A stretch of 50,030 bases of DNA, taken from contig JAFQFS010000107.1 of the NCBI GenBank assembly GCA_017398585.1, positions 1-50,030 of the forward strand, written 5' to 3'. A program made the position numbers and the translations under genes. Shown here in pieces: positions 1 through 8,802 of this stretch. How positions within the stretch are numbered: the stretch's first letter is position 1; every line of letters starts with the position of its first letter. Origin of the DNA: Clostridia bacterium. GTDB lineage: Bacteria > Bacillota > Clostridia > Oscillospirales > CAG-272. The notes below the pieces were generated by a model. That model did no database searches and was not told where the DNA came from. It was given only the letters and a program-made list of their open reading frames with translations.

Positions 1-250
1 AAAGGGGGGAGTACTTTTTGTCAAAAAGTCCCTCCCCGCACCCCTCTTCAAAAACTTTTATACTAGATGGACAAACAAAGTTGGGTGCAGAGCTGGAATG
101 TCCAACCGGCGTGCGGTGTACAAAGGTTTGTGAACGAACGCTTTGTACTTGCTGTGTCAATCCATATCGTTTAAAGTTTTTTGAAAGGGTGTTCGGTTCC
201 GACTTGCTAAAGCAAGTCGGGGAAACTTTTTTTCAAAAAAGTTTTCCCCG
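1..250. repeat. REP-like composite element, full-length copy (E1)
   Basis: Non-coding stretch downstream of the minus-strand M23-like gene. Read on the minus strand it starts with a palindrome (219-249, GGGGAAAAC arms around an A/T run), a small hairpin on AAGCAAGTC, then CCCTTTCAAAAAACTTTA, an AT-neutral core of about 130 bp, and ends with a matching inverted segment and another palindrome at the window edge. The same order recurs at 4184-4450. The palindrome next to the gene end probably also works as an intrinsic terminator. The short plus-strand ORF here has no ribosome site and is not credible. Confidence 0.7.
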
Positions 251-265
251 AGAAATTCCATTTAT

Positions 266-1912
266 TTATTCTTCGATCTTTGCGATGATGATTTTGCCTT
301 CGCTGCCGTCCCACTGGAAGGTGTCGTAGGGAGAAACGAACTGGTTTCCGACGGACATGGCGAAGTGGACGCCGGTGATGCCGGTGAAGCCGGTGGAACC
401 TGCGGTGCCGATCGCGGTGCCGCGTTCGACCTTGTCGCCGACTGCGGCGGTGACGGTATCGAGGTTATAGTACCAGGTCTTCAGACCGTAGCCGTGTTCG
501 ATGACGACGATGTTGCCGGTGTAATCAAGGTAGCCTGCGTAGACGACTTCGCCCGCGTTGGCGGCGATGATTTCCGTACCGGCGCCTGCATTGTAGTCGA
601 TACCGTTGTTGCGGTAGGTCGGAGAGGTCGCGTCGTTGACGTAGATGTCACGTCCGAAGCCGCGCAGGAGCTGGAACCAGCCGTTTACGGGTTCGCTGAA
701 GTGACCGGTGAAGGAACGGGTGGACGATGCCTTTGCAGTGATTTCGCCGACCGCTTTTTCGAATGCGGTGAGGGTGGCATCGGTGCGGGAGGAGGCAACG
801 GTTGCCGCCGGGATGGAGTAGTAGGACGAATTGATGCCGGCGTTTTCGATGGCGAGGGTCAGTTCCTTGGTAACCGCGCCGTAGGAGAGGGTCACAGTGT
901 ACAGACCGGTTGCGGTTTCCACATCGATCGGGAGAAGTGCAACGGCGTAATCGCCTTCCTTATAGAAGGTCGGCTTGTAGGTGCTTGCCATTGTGGTGGA
1001 GTAGGTGATGTTTTCGGGGGAAGCGACGTTCGCTGCGGTGATGGTGACAAAGCGTCCGGCGTCGACGGTATTCATGCCGAGGTAGAATTCGGCAGGGGCG
1101 GTGACGTAAGAGAGGAAAGAGTAATCCAGCTCGCCGCAGAAGGTGCGGGCGGAGTCTTCGTACCACCTTGCGACGATGTCGACAGTGACCTGTCCGAGAC
1201 CGTCGAAGCGGAAGTCGCCCATGTTGCTGTACATATCGTTGAAGATGACGGAGCCGTCCGCGCCGGTGACGTAGACGTGGCAGTAGTCGGGCTCCATATC
1301 AAAGTCGAGATCGAGGCCGCCTTCGAGTTCGTAGCGTTCGACGGCTGCGGCGACGAGACCGGTGGTATCGCTGTCGACGTACTCGCCGGTATAATTTTTA
1401 TACTGCCAGACGGCGGTATCGGGGGTGACGGTCACCGAGCCGGAGAGAGTGAGGTTCGGCATGGCGGACATTTCGTAGAGGCTTTCGGCGTACTCGGTCT
1501 TGATGAAGATTTCCGCGTCGGCTTCCGCCATTTTATAGACCTGACCGTTCGGGTCACGGAAGTAGTTGGTGGTGGGGTCGGAGGAGAAGTAGTACTGATA
1601 GGTTTCATCCCGGACATTGGAGGAGATGGTGACCTTATAGTAGTCCTCGGACTGAAGGGTTTCGGGGAGAGAAGCGAGGGCGGTCGCGTTTTTCTTCACG
1701 TTCATGAAGAAACCGATGAGGTTATCTGCGGTATCGCCTTCGGCGGTATGATTATAACGGAATTCCTTGCCGTTGACATCGAGAATGGAGATTGCAACGG
1801 CGGTTTTATCGTCGATCGGAGCGGTCTGCGTATTATTGTAGCTTGCGTACGCTACAGCGGACGGGATAAAGCACGCGACAATGAGAAGGAGGAGGATAAT
1901 TTTATTCTTCAC
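266..1912 (-). CDS. Secreted protein with degenerate M23 (LytM-like) domain
   Basis: 548-residue exported protein. An N-terminal hydrophobic segment (about residues 4-22) ending in SAVAYA looks like a signal peptide or signal anchor. Residues about 110-400 contain no domain I recognise. Residues about 405-530 follow the M23/LytM fold (GID...AGEVVYAG...VVIEHG...VGDKVERG...GSTG). The key residues are only partly kept: the first zinc His of HxxxD is Asn435, Asp439 is kept, and the HxH pair is GVH, so only the second His (516) remains. Such domains in other bacteria act as scaffolds or activators (EnvC, NlpD, SpoIIQ), so a non-enzymatic cell-wall role is inferred. The start is GTG, chosen because AAAGGTG lies seven bases upstream. 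It is transcribed alone. Confidence 0.8.
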   Translation of the reverse strand: MKNKIILLLLIVACFIPSAVAYASYNNTQTAPIDDKTAVAISILDVNGKEFRYNHTAEGDTADNLIGFFMNVKKNATALASLPETLQSEDYYKVTISSNVRDETYQYYFSSDPTTNYFRDPNGQVYKMAEADAEIFIKTEYAESLYEMSAMPNLTLSGSVTVTPDTAVWQYKNYTGEYVDSDTTGLVAAAVERYELEGGLDLDFDMEPDYCHVYVTGADGSVIFNDMYSNMGDFRFDGLGQVTVDIVARWYEDSARTFCGELDYSFLSYVTAPAEFYLGMNTVDAGRFVTITAANVASPENITYSTTMASTYKPTFYKEGDYAVALLPIDVETATGLYTVTLSYGAVTKELTLAIENAGINSSYYSIPAATVASSRTDATLTAFEKAVGEITAKASSTRSFTGHFSEPVNGWFQLLRGFGRDIYVNDATSPTYRNNGIDYNAGAGTEIIAANAGEVVYAGYLDYTGNIVVIEHGYGLKTWYYNLDTVTAAVGDKVERGTAIGTAGSTGFTGITGVHFAMSVGNQFVSPYDTFQWDGSEGKIIIAKIEE

Positions 1913-1955
1913 GGCTTTTCACCTTTCTTCTTACTTTATTTTTAGATACAGAATT

Positions 1956-1985
1956 ATTATAACATACTTCCGGTGGGAAAATCAA
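1956..1985 (-). promoter_or_regulatory. Promoter of the M23-like gene
   Basis: On the minus strand TTGATT (1980-1985) and TATAAT (1956-1961) are separated by 18 bp, about 45 bp upstream of the GTG start. Seen directly; the assignment is inferred from position. Confidence 0.65.
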
Positions 1986-2010
1986 TAGATAATCTATGGA
2001 TAAAGGAAGA

Positions 2011-2066
2011 AAAACGACCGGAGGTCGTTTTTGAAGGTGGAAAAATGACTTTAAAAAGTCATTTTT
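2011..2066. terminator. Two adjacent palindromes with A/T tails
   Basis: AAAACGACC-GGA-GGTCGTTTT (2011-2031) and AAAAATGACT-TTAAAA-AGTCATTTTT (2041-2066) are back-to-back hairpins with oligo-T on either strand. They bound the left side of the structured element and could stop transcription in either direction. Confidence 0.55.
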
Positions 2067-2076
2067 CTATAATTAA

Positions 2077-2420
2077 TGTCCCTGCGCGGGACGGGCGCAC
2101 AAGAGACCCGGTCGCGGGCCTCTTGTGAATCTCCGCGACCAAGGGGGTTCCCCCTTGGATTCTCCTTGCGCTTCTGAAGCTGAACAATTCAGACAAAACT
2201 CGACACGCCCATACCGGTGCAAGGGTTGCGCAGATATAGGCTAACCGCAAAACAGATTTATACTTTCGGCGTGTAGCCGGACGAAAAACATAGCCCCTCG
2301 CGGTTAGCCCAAATCCGAGGGGAAGAGTCCAGAGGAGGGGAAACTTCCCCTCCTCTGGTCGCGGAGATTCACAAGAGGCCCGCGACCGGGTCTCTTGTGC
2401 GCCCGTCCCGCGTAGGGACA
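2077..2420. repeat. Large structured palindromic element, copy 1
   Basis: Non-coding 344-bp element. The arms 2077-2140 and 2357-2420 are inverted repeats matching at 63 of 64 positions. Each arm can also fold on itself (CACAAGAG with CTCTTGTG, CCCG with CGGG). Inside are two hairpins (2141-2158 on AAGGGGG/CCCCCTT; about 2329-2356 on AGAGGAGGGG/CCCCTCCTCT) and core blocks AACTCGACACG (2197), GATATAGGCTAACCGCA (2233) and CGCGGTTAGC (2299); GGCTAACCGC and GCGGTTAGCC can pair. All blocks recur at nearly the same spacing in 36936-37300. It may be a structured RNA or a non-autonomous mobile element. The antisense ORF across it (2059-2421) is an artefact of the palindrome. Confidence 0.8.
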
Positions 2421-2430
2421 TAAAAAATTG

Positions 2431-2456
2431 AAAAAAGCACCGTTAGGTGCTTTTTT
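2431..2456. terminator. Bidirectional intrinsic terminator after the DUF4091 gene
   Basis: AAAAAAGCAC-CGTTAG-GTGCTTTTTT is a clean stem with an oligo-T tail on both strands, 30 bp past the stop codon of the minus-strand DUF4091 gene. Confidence 0.75.
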
Positions 2457-2485
2457 CTTCCTTATAAATTAAACTCAGGTTAAGT

Positions 2486-4153
2486 TTAACCCTCAATCAG
2501 TGCGTTGATCTTCGCACGGACACCTTCGAGCCATGCCGCATCGTGCGGATACTTCGCGAACGTGATGCCGCGTTCGTAACCTTCGCCAAGCTCGTCTTCG
2601 AGCGCTGCCATAACCGCTTCGCGGCCGCACTTCGCTTCCGCGAGATACATCGCACGCATGTCCATGAGACCCATCGTGAAGCCCTTCATGTGAAGAGTTT
2701 CATACGGCTGTCCGCCCGGTCCCGGGTAGACCGAGAAGCAGTCGCCTGCCGGTACGAAATAGTCGCCGTCCGTGATCAGGAACGGGTCGATCGGATGCGT
2801 CGAGCCCTGAGCGTACCAGAAGTTGTAGCCCCACTGCAGGAAGCCGGCAATCCTGAACTTCCAGAACTGCGTGCCGATCACACGGGTACGTGCCATGGGC
2901 ATCGCGAGGAAGCGGTTCGATACTTCATTGCCCTGTCCGCAGCAGTAGTACGTCCAGAGGTTCGGAACGTTCGCTTCCAGGAACGGACCGATGTGGTCGT
3001 TCGACGGGATCGGATTTGCGATCGCGCCGGTCTTGTAGAATTCAAAGTTCGACAGCGCATCCATGACGACGTAGCCCTCGAGAAGATCTGCGATCTGTTC
3101 GCGTGCCTTGCGGTACTGCTCGAGATGATCGAGGGACGGCTCGTCCGAAATGTGGAACAGAATGTTCTTCTTGGCTACGCCGAGTTCTTCCATCTTCGCG
3201 CAGAATGCAGCGAGGAATGCACGCAGGAAGCCGCGGTATTCGTCGGAAAGGGAGTCCGTTTCCCAGCCGAACAGACGTCTGTATTCGCCGTTTTCGTCAT
3301 ATCCCATGACCTTCGGTGCGTGACCTGCGCCCCACTGGGTGTAGAGATGAGAGATTTCGTAGTTTTCAACGTCGCAGGCACGTGCGGTTGCGACCCAGCG
3401 TTCCACGCCGTCCATGCCGAATTCCCAGCCCTCTGTGGTCTTTCTGACGGTAACGAGCTGCGTGGTCGGACGTTCGCCGCCGACGGCCGTGTCCAGCGGG
3501 GGCGTGAAGACGGGCATGAGGATCGTATTGATGCCGTTGTCCACTGCGGTCTTCATGAAGTTCGCGATGTATTCCCAGTGCTTGTCCGAGAAGGTTTCAA
3601 GACCGTAGTAAACGGCGATGCAGTCGCAGTGGAACCACTGGGTGACGATAAAGTTCTGGGCCGGAAGTTCCGCCGCGATGACGTGGAGATTCAGCGTCGC
3701 TTCGGCTGCGGTGTTTTCGCCGGACATGAATTTGATCGTGATCGGATAGTCACCGCCTGCGAGACCGATCGGAACTTTTACGCTCACAAACAGGGATTTC
3801 AGTTCGCCGTAGGTCACGAAAACGAGCGCACCTGGCTTGGCAGGGGCGAGCAGGTCGGGGAACATGCCGGGTTCCTTGCGGAGATAGTTGTCGTCCGCCC
3901 AGCGATAGCAGGGAACACGGACGGGTACCTGTTCGACCTTCGATACGGTCACATATTCCGCAATCGGCGATTCCACCGCGAGGGTGAACGTCGCCTTCGG
4001 ATGATGCGCCGGTTCGTCGGACGTATAGGCGATCTCGAAGCAGAATTCTTCACCGCGCAGTGCGGTGCCCGCGGAAATGGCCTTCTTGGACTCGTACGCT
4101 TCGTCCATAAAGCACTTTTCCATCGAGGAAACGGGTTTCATTAAGATAGGCAT
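2486..4153 (-). CDS. DUF4091 (GH123-like) glycoside hydrolase family protein
   Basis: 555 residues with no signal peptide, so probably cytoplasmic. The N-terminal third is beta-sandwich-like; the centre and C-terminus resemble the DUF4091/GH123 catalytic barrel (FIVTQWFHCDCIAVYYG, then GINTILMPVFTPPLD, then HISDEPSLDH). The Asp-Glu in ISDEP corresponds to the acidic pair used by GH123 beta-N-acetylgalactosaminidases; the substrate here is unknown. The open frame extends 32 codons further upstream, but ATG 4153 is chosen because AAAGGAGG precedes it with ideal spacing and the extension runs into the repeat element. It lies alone between structured elements and terminators. I saw no clear promoter. 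The sugar-degrading context elsewhere in the window fits a role in host or plant glycan use. Confidence 0.8.
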   Translation of the reverse strand: MPILMKPVSSMEKCFMDEAYESKKAISAGTALRGEEFCFEIAYTSDEPAHHPKATFTLAVESPIAEYVTVSKVEQVPVRVPCYRWADDNYLRKEPGMFPDLLAPAKPGALVFVTYGELKSLFVSVKVPIGLAGGDYPITIKFMSGENTAAEATLNLHVIAAELPAQNFIVTQWFHCDCIAVYYGLETFSDKHWEYIANFMKTAVDNGINTILMPVFTPPLDTAVGGERPTTQLVTVRKTTEGWEFGMDGVERWVATARACDVENYEISHLYTQWGAGHAPKVMGYDENGEYRRLFGWETDSLSDEYRGFLRAFLAAFCAKMEELGVAKKNILFHISDEPSLDHLEQYRKAREQIADLLEGYVVMDALSNFEFYKTGAIANPIPSNDHIGPFLEANVPNLWTYYCCGQGNEVSNRFLAMPMARTRVIGTQFWKFRIAGFLQWGYNFWYAQGSTHPIDPFLITDGDYFVPAGDCFSVYPGPGGQPYETLHMKGFTMGLMDMRAMYLAEAKCGREAVMAALEDELGEGYERGITFAKYPHDAAWLEGVRAKINALIEG

Positions 4154-4183
4154 GGGAAACCTCCTTTGGGGGGATGTATTATC

Positions 4184-4450
4184 GGGGAGAACCTTTTTGA
4201 GGAAAAGTCCCTGAGGCTGCGCAGCAGACTCGTCCGAACCCCTCTTCAAAAACTTTTAAACGAATTGGACAGACAAAGGATGTGCAGATTTGGAATACCA
4301 AACCGGCGGCGCAGTTTGCAGACGTTTTGATATCGAACGCTCTGCACTTACTATGTCAATCCTTATAGTTTAAAGCTTTTTGAAAGGGGATCGGTCGAGA
4401 CTTACTCCGTAAGTCTCAGAAACTTTTTCTCGAAAAAGTTTTCCCCGAGA
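4184..4450. repeat. REP-like composite element, full-length copy (E2)
   Basis: Fills the gap between the ddl and DUF4091 genes. It has an imperfect GAGAACCTTTTT palindrome on the left, CCCCTCTTCAAAAACTTTTA, a core containing GCACTTACTATGTCAATCC, then TTTAAAGCTTTTTGAAAGGGG, a GAGACTTAC/GTAAGTCTC hairpin, and a terminal palindrome (4418-4446). Order and several words match 1-250. The palindrome beside the end of ddl (minus strand) can act as its terminator. Confidence 0.7.
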
Positions 4451-4454
4451 AAAT

Positions 4455-5519
4455 TTATTCACCAATCAGTCTGTCGATGATCTCGGCGTAGGAGATGCCG
4501 TGGTGGATCATCATTTTCGGGTACATGGAGATGGGGGTGAAGCCGGGAAGGGTGTTGATCTCGTTGAAGACGAATTCGCCGTTTTTGCGGAGGAAGAAGT
4601 CGACGCGGGAGTAGCCGCGGCAGTCGAGGGCTTTGAAGATCGCGAGGGCCTTGTCGCGGACTTCCTGCTGCTTTTCTTCGCTCAGGCGGGCGGGGAGGTA
4701 GTAGGACGATGCGTCGCTGACGTATTTCGTTTCGTAGTCATAGAATTCGCTGGAGCCGACGTCGATTTCCGCGGGGCCTGCAACGGTGTATCTGCCGTTT
4801 TCTTCGAGGACGGCGACTTCCATTTCGGGTCCGCCGATGCACTCTTCGACGAGAACCTTGGTGTCTTCCGCGAAGGCTACAAACATTGCCTTGTTGAACG
4901 CGGCTGCGGTCTTGACCTTGGATGCGCCGACAGAGGAGCCGGCACGGGAGGGCTTGACGAACATCGGATAACCGAATTTGCGTTCGCAGCGGCGGCGGAG
5001 GTCGGCGATTTCGGGGGTTTCTTCGTTTTCGAGGACGGGACAATCGGCGGCGTCGGCAACGATTGTCCATGCCTGACGGATGCCGGTTTCGGCATCAACG
5101 ATCGCTTTGGTGATGGCTTTGTCCATGCAGACGGCGGAGGATGCGCAGTCACAGCCCGCAACGGAGATGCCCGCAACGGCGAACATGCCCTGCATGGTGC
5201 CGTCTTCGCAGAACTTGCCGTGGATCATCGGAAGGACACGGTCGACGCGGATGTGTTCGGCATTGCCGTTGCGGAAGATGATGAGTCCGCCGCCGGTGAG
5301 GTCGAGGGAGACGGGATATTTTTCGCCGTCGACCCAGGTACCGTCCGCGATCTTTTCGTTGGAGTCGCAGTAATACCAGAACTGCCCCTCGCGGGTGATG
5401 CCGAGCTTGACGATGTTGTATTTTTCGGTATTGATGTTGGTCAGTGCGCCGTACGCAGAGGAGAGGGAAACTTCGTATTCGGAGGATTTGCCCCCGAAGA
5501 GAACAGCAACAGTTTTCAT
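4455..5519 (-). CDS. ddl: D-alanine--D-alanine ligase
   Basis: 354-residue ATP-grasp ligase that joins two D-alanines for the peptidoglycan stem peptide. Visible family marks: GGKSSEYEVSLSSA at the N-terminus with the conserved Glu, MIHGKFCEDGTMQG, the ATP-binding KPSRAGSSVG, the omega-loop YDYETKY (Tyr and Lys pattern of D-Ala-D-Ala rather than D-Ala-D-Lac enzymes), RVDFF and the metal-binding NEINTLPG near the C-terminus. Length is normal. The layout also resembles VanG-type D-Ala-D-Ser ligases, so D-Ala-D-Ser activity cannot be excluded from sequence alone, but no vanT or vanXY gene is nearby. It is the last gene of the minus-strand run DUF1385-prmC-leuA-cimA-ddl, 57 bp after cimA; AAAGG lies upstream of the ATG. 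Confidence 0.93.
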   Translation of the reverse strand: MKTVAVLFGGKSSEYEVSLSSAYGALTNINTEKYNIVKLGITREGQFWYYCDSNEKIADGTWVDGEKYPVSLDLTGGGLIIFRNGNAEHIRVDRVLPMIHGKFCEDGTMQGMFAVAGISVAGCDCASSAVCMDKAITKAIVDAETGIRQAWTIVADAADCPVLENEETPEIADLRRRCERKFGYPMFVKPSRAGSSVGASKVKTAAAFNKAMFVAFAEDTKVLVEECIGGPEMEVAVLEENGRYTVAGPAEIDVGSSEFYDYETKYVSDASSYYLPARLSEEKQQEVRDKALAIFKALDCRGYSRVDFFLRKNGEFVFNEINTLPGFTPISMYPKMMIHHGISYAEIIDRLIGE

Positions 5520-5576
5520 ATGGATGACCTTTCGGATGTAGATGGATTTATGTGAAATGAGGGATTTGTCGGAAAA

Positions 5577-7136
5577 TTACGCTTCGCGCATCCGCAGCAT
5601 GTATTCCACCGCGTCGCACATCGCCTGCCAGCTCGCGTTGATGACGTCGCTCGACACGCCGATGGTGCGCCAGACGGACACACCGTCCGTGGATTCGATG
5701 GAAACACGTACCGACGATGCTGTCGCGTTGGAGTCCAGCACGCGGACACGGTAGTCCGTCAGCCGCATGTCCGCGATCTCCGGATAGAACCGGAGCAGCG
5801 CGCGTCGCAGCGCTTCGTCGATGGCGTTGACCGGACCGTTTCCTTCGCCGGCGGTGAGTTCTTCGCGGCCGCCGACGGAAATTTTGATGACCGCCGACGC
5901 GCCCATGTCCCCATCGTTCTGCGAGTCCACCATGACTTTCAGGCTGATGAGGTTGAAATAGCGCTTGCGGCGTTCGAGGGCTTCGTCGATGAGGAGTGCC
6001 AGAGACGCGCCCGCGTCTTCGTAGGCGTAGCCGGCGGATTCGCGCTCGCGGATCATTGCCGCCGTGCGGATGACGCCTTCGTCGTCCTTGCGGAACGCAC
6101 GGTCGGGCATGTACGCCCGCATTTTGTCGATAACCGCCGCCCGTCCGGAGAGCCCGCTCACGACAATGTTGCGGCGGTTCCCGACCGATTCGGGGGTGAT
6201 GTGCTCGAACGCACGTGGGGCTTTCGATACGCCGTCGATGTGCGCACCGGCTTTATGGGTGAATGCGTACCCGCCGACGAACGGTTCATTTTCGTTGAAG
6301 GCGAGGTTGGCGGCTTCGTTGACGGTACGAGCCGTACGGGAGAGATTTTTGATATTCTCCCCGATGCAGTCGAAGCCGAGCTTGAGCTGCAGGACGGGGA
6401 TGATGGTGTCGAGGTTGGCGTTTCCGCAGCGTTCGCCGATGCCGGAGATGGTCCCCTGTACCTGCGACACGCCCGAAAGAACGGCCGAAACAGAGCAGGA
6501 CACCGCCATGCCGAGGTCGTTGTGGCAGTGGATGCCGATGTTTTTATGCTTTTTTGTGACAGCGGCACAGACCATGCCGATGACGTCAGGGAGCATGCCT
6601 CCGTTGGTGTCACAGAGGACGACACGGGAAGCACCCGCACGGAACGCGGTGTCGACGACGCACATGGCATAGACGGGATTGTCGGCGTAACCGTCGAAAA
6701 AGTGTTCGGCATCGAAGATGACTTCCTTGCCCGAAGACTTCACAAAGGAGATGCTGTCGTAGATCATGCGGAGATTTTCCCCGCCGGTGGTCTTCAGGAC
6801 GTCTGTGACCTGGTATTCCCACGCCTTGCCGTAAAGGACGGCGGCGGGGACGTCACACTCCGCAATGGCGCGGAGTGCGGGATTTTCGGATGCTTTTTCA
6901 CCGGTGCGGCAGGTCTGTCCGAAGACGGCGAGCTTCGCATTTTTCAGCTTCACTTTGGAAAGCGTATGGAAAAACGCATGTTTCGCGGGATCGTCGGTCA
7001 TCATGCCGGCTTCAATATAGGATACGCCGAGACCGTCGAGCGCGTGAATCACGCGCAGCTTGTCGTCGGAGGAAAACTCCACTCCGGCACCCTGTTCGCC
7101 GTCGCGGAGCGTTGTGTCAAAAATTTCGATTTTCAT
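5577..7136 (-). CDS. cimA: (R)-citramalate synthase
   Basis: 519 residues. It condenses pyruvate with acetyl-CoA to citramalate, giving 2-oxobutanoate for isoleucine without threonine deaminase. The N-terminal TIM barrel of the DRE-metallolyase family shows FDTTLRDGEQGAGVEFS (catalytic Arg-Asp), LCDTNGG, the metal-binding IHCHNDLGMAVS and GIGERCGNANL; the C-terminus (about 395-515) is the LeuA-type dimer regulatory domain (VSIESTDG...VSSDVINASW). The KAGAHIDG motif and the overall length match citramalate synthase (TIGR00977) rather than LeuA. The frame opens 17 codons earlier inside a palindromic repeat, so ATG 7136, preceded by AAGGA, is preferred. Follows leuA and precedes ddl on the same strand; possibly feedback-controlled by isoleucine (family knowledge). 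Confidence 0.92.
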   Translation of the reverse strand: MKIEIFDTTLRDGEQGAGVEFSSDDKLRVIHALDGLGVSYIEAGMMTDDPAKHAFFHTLSKVKLKNAKLAVFGQTCRTGEKASENPALRAIAECDVPAAVLYGKAWEYQVTDVLKTTGGENLRMIYDSISFVKSSGKEVIFDAEHFFDGYADNPVYAMCVVDTAFRAGASRVVLCDTNGGMLPDVIGMVCAAVTKKHKNIGIHCHNDLGMAVSCSVSAVLSGVSQVQGTISGIGERCGNANLDTIIPVLQLKLGFDCIGENIKNLSRTARTVNEAANLAFNENEPFVGGYAFTHKAGAHIDGVSKAPRAFEHITPESVGNRRNIVVSGLSGRAAVIDKMRAYMPDRAFRKDDEGVIRTAAMIRERESAGYAYEDAGASLALLIDEALERRKRYFNLISLKVMVDSQNDGDMGASAVIKISVGGREELTAGEGNGPVNAIDEALRRALLRFYPEIADMRLTDYRVRVLDSNATASSVRVSIESTDGVSVWRTIGVSSDVINASWQAMCDAVEYMLRMREA

Positions 7137-7153
7137 ATCAAATGGAGTTCCTT

Positions 7154-7207
7154 GGGGAAAACTTTTTCGAGAAAAAGTTTTCCCCAAACCCCTTTCAAAA
7201 AGCTTTA
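7154..7207. repeat. REP-like palindrome (E3) between leuA and cimA
   Basis: GGGGAAAACTTTTT-CGAG-AAAAAGTTTTCCCC followed by AACCCCTTTCAAAAAGCTTTA. It sits only 18 bp upstream of the cimA start, inside the likely operon, so it may reduce read-through from leuA into cimA or shape mRNA stability. Confidence 0.7.
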
Positions 7208-7237
7208 ATCTGGGTAAAAGGAGGAGGTTGGTGCGGA

Positions 7238-8788
7238 TTATTTCTTATTTGCGTTCGTCCATTTGTTGACGGCGTTGAGGTATGCTTTGATCGACGCCTT
7301 GATGACATCGGTGGAGACGCCGCGGCCGGTGTAGACGGATCCGTCAGCGAGGGATTTCAGCTTGACACGTGCTTCGCCGAGTGCGTCTGTGCCTTCCGTG
7401 ACGGCGGTGATGCCGTAGGAGATGAGCTCCGTATCTTCCGCACCCGCGATGCGTTCGACGGCGTTGAACGCCGCGTCGATCGGACCTTCGCCGGGCGCAG
7501 CTTCCGTGATTTCATACGGTTCTTCGCCGTCGACGGTCACTTTCAGGGTGACGAGTGCCATGGCCTTGATGTGGTTGCCCGACTGGATCTGGAACGAGGA
7601 AAGGTAATACCGTCCTTCGAGGGAGTCGAGGTATTCGCCGACGATGGCGCGGACGTCTTCGTCCGTGATGACGGATTTCTTGTCTGCGATCTCCTTAAAG
7701 CGGGTGAACGCCGCGTCGATGCCTTCGGAGGTGAGGGAATAGCCCATTGTTCGGACGCGTTCCGCAAAGGCGTGGCGTCCGCTGAGTTTGCCGAGGACGA
7801 GAGTGTCCGCATTGTTCAGTCCGATCGCCGCGGGATCCATGATCTCGTAGGTAGCGCGGGAATTCATGACGCCGTGCTGATGGATGCCGCTCGCATGGGA
7901 GAAGGCGTTTGCACCGACGACGGCCTTGTTCGGGGAGACGGGGATGCCGGAAATGGACGCAACGAGACGGCTCGTTTCCGTGATCTCGCGGGTATTGATG
8001 CGGTGGAAGACGCCGATGACGTCGTGACGGACGGTCAGTGCCATGACGATCTCCTCAAACGGAGCATTTCCGGCACGTTCGCCGAGTCCGTTAATCGTGC
8101 ATTCGATCTGGGTCGCGCCCGCCTGGACGGCAGCGATGCTGTTTGCACTGGCGAGACCGAGGTCGTTGTGGCAGTGAACGGAAAGTTCGTACTTCCCGCG
8201 GACGGCGGTACGGATGGCATGAAGGATGTCTGTGAACTCGTCCGGGGTAGTATAGCCGACGGTGTCGGGGATATTGATGACGGATGCTCCGGCATTTACT
8301 GCGCACTCGACCGCCTGGCAGAGGAAGCCGAGGTCGGTGCGGGTGGCGTCTTCGGCGGAGAATTCGATCTCGTCGGCGATGTGTTTGCTTTTTGCGTAGG
8401 TCACGCACTCGTAGATGCGGGCGAGGACCTGTTCGCGGGTCATGTGCAGTTTATTGACAAGATGGATATCGCTGGTCGCGATAAAGACGTGCAGGCGTTT
8501 CCGTTTCGCGGGTTCGATGGCGCGGAGGGCGGCGTCGATGTCCGCAGTGGTCATGCGGGCAAGCGCGGAAACGGTGCACCGGTCGTCGTCCGCCATGTCC
8601 TGCGCGACGGCGGACACGGCTTCGAAGTCCCCCGGAGAGGACGCGGGAAAGCCGGCTTCGATGATGTCGGTTCCCATGCGGCGGAGCCGTTTGGCGATGT
8701 CGAGTTTCTGGGGTACCGCGAAGTGCACGCCGGGGGTCTGTTCGCCGTCACGGAGAGTGACGTCGCAGAATTTGATCGATCGTTCCAT
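7238..8788 (-). CDS. leuA: 2-isopropylmalate synthase
   Basis: 516 residues. First committed step of leucine synthesis: acetyl-CoA plus 2-oxoisovalerate gives 2-isopropylmalate. Shows FCDVTLRDGEQTPGVHF at the N-terminus, EIEFSAEDATRTD, INIPDTVGYTTP, the metal-binding SVHCHNDLGLASAN, NGLGERAGNAPFEE, and SHASGIHQHGV; the C-terminal regulatory domain (about residues 390-510, GRGVSTDVIKASIKAYLNAVN) is complete, so leucine inhibition is expected from the family. Start ATG 8788 is chosen over the longer frame because AGGAG lies just upstream and the conserved region begins there. It lies 90 bp after prmC and about 100 bp before cimA. No T-box or leader peptide fits in the short gap upstream. leuB and leuCD are not in the window. 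Confidence 0.94.
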   Translation of the reverse strand: MERSIKFCDVTLRDGEQTPGVHFAVPQKLDIAKRLRRMGTDIIEAGFPASSPGDFEAVSAVAQDMADDDRCTVSALARMTTADIDAALRAIEPAKRKRLHVFIATSDIHLVNKLHMTREQVLARIYECVTYAKSKHIADEIEFSAEDATRTDLGFLCQAVECAVNAGASVINIPDTVGYTTPDEFTDILHAIRTAVRGKYELSVHCHNDLGLASANSIAAVQAGATQIECTINGLGERAGNAPFEEIVMALTVRHDVIGVFHRINTREITETSRLVASISGIPVSPNKAVVGANAFSHASGIHQHGVMNSRATYEIMDPAAIGLNNADTLVLGKLSGRHAFAERVRTMGYSLTSEGIDAAFTRFKEIADKKSVITDEDVRAIVGEYLDSLEGRYYLSSFQIQSGNHIKAMALVTLKVTVDGEEPYEITEAAPGEGPIDAAFNAVERIAGAEDTELISYGITAVTEGTDALGEARVKLKSLADGSVYTGRGVSTDVIKASIKAYLNAVNKWTNANKK

Positions 8789-8802
8789 GGGAGACTCCTG
8801 TA

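Noticed and set aside
365..1945. 526-codon plus-strand ORF opposite the M23-like gene
   Set aside because: Exact antisense of a gene with signal peptide and domain motifs; no ribosome site or recognisable domain. Many similar antisense frames arise from the GC-biased third codon position and were also discarded (for example 6201-7208, 9612-10820, 30493-32259, 35789-36988).
2077..2420. Insertion sequence
   Set aside because: No transposase gene and no clear target-site duplication in the flanks of either copy, although a non-autonomous element is still possible.
2059..2421. 120-codon ORF across structured element copy 1
   Set aside because: Created by the palindrome; the two ends encode mirror-image reading and there is no ribosome site.
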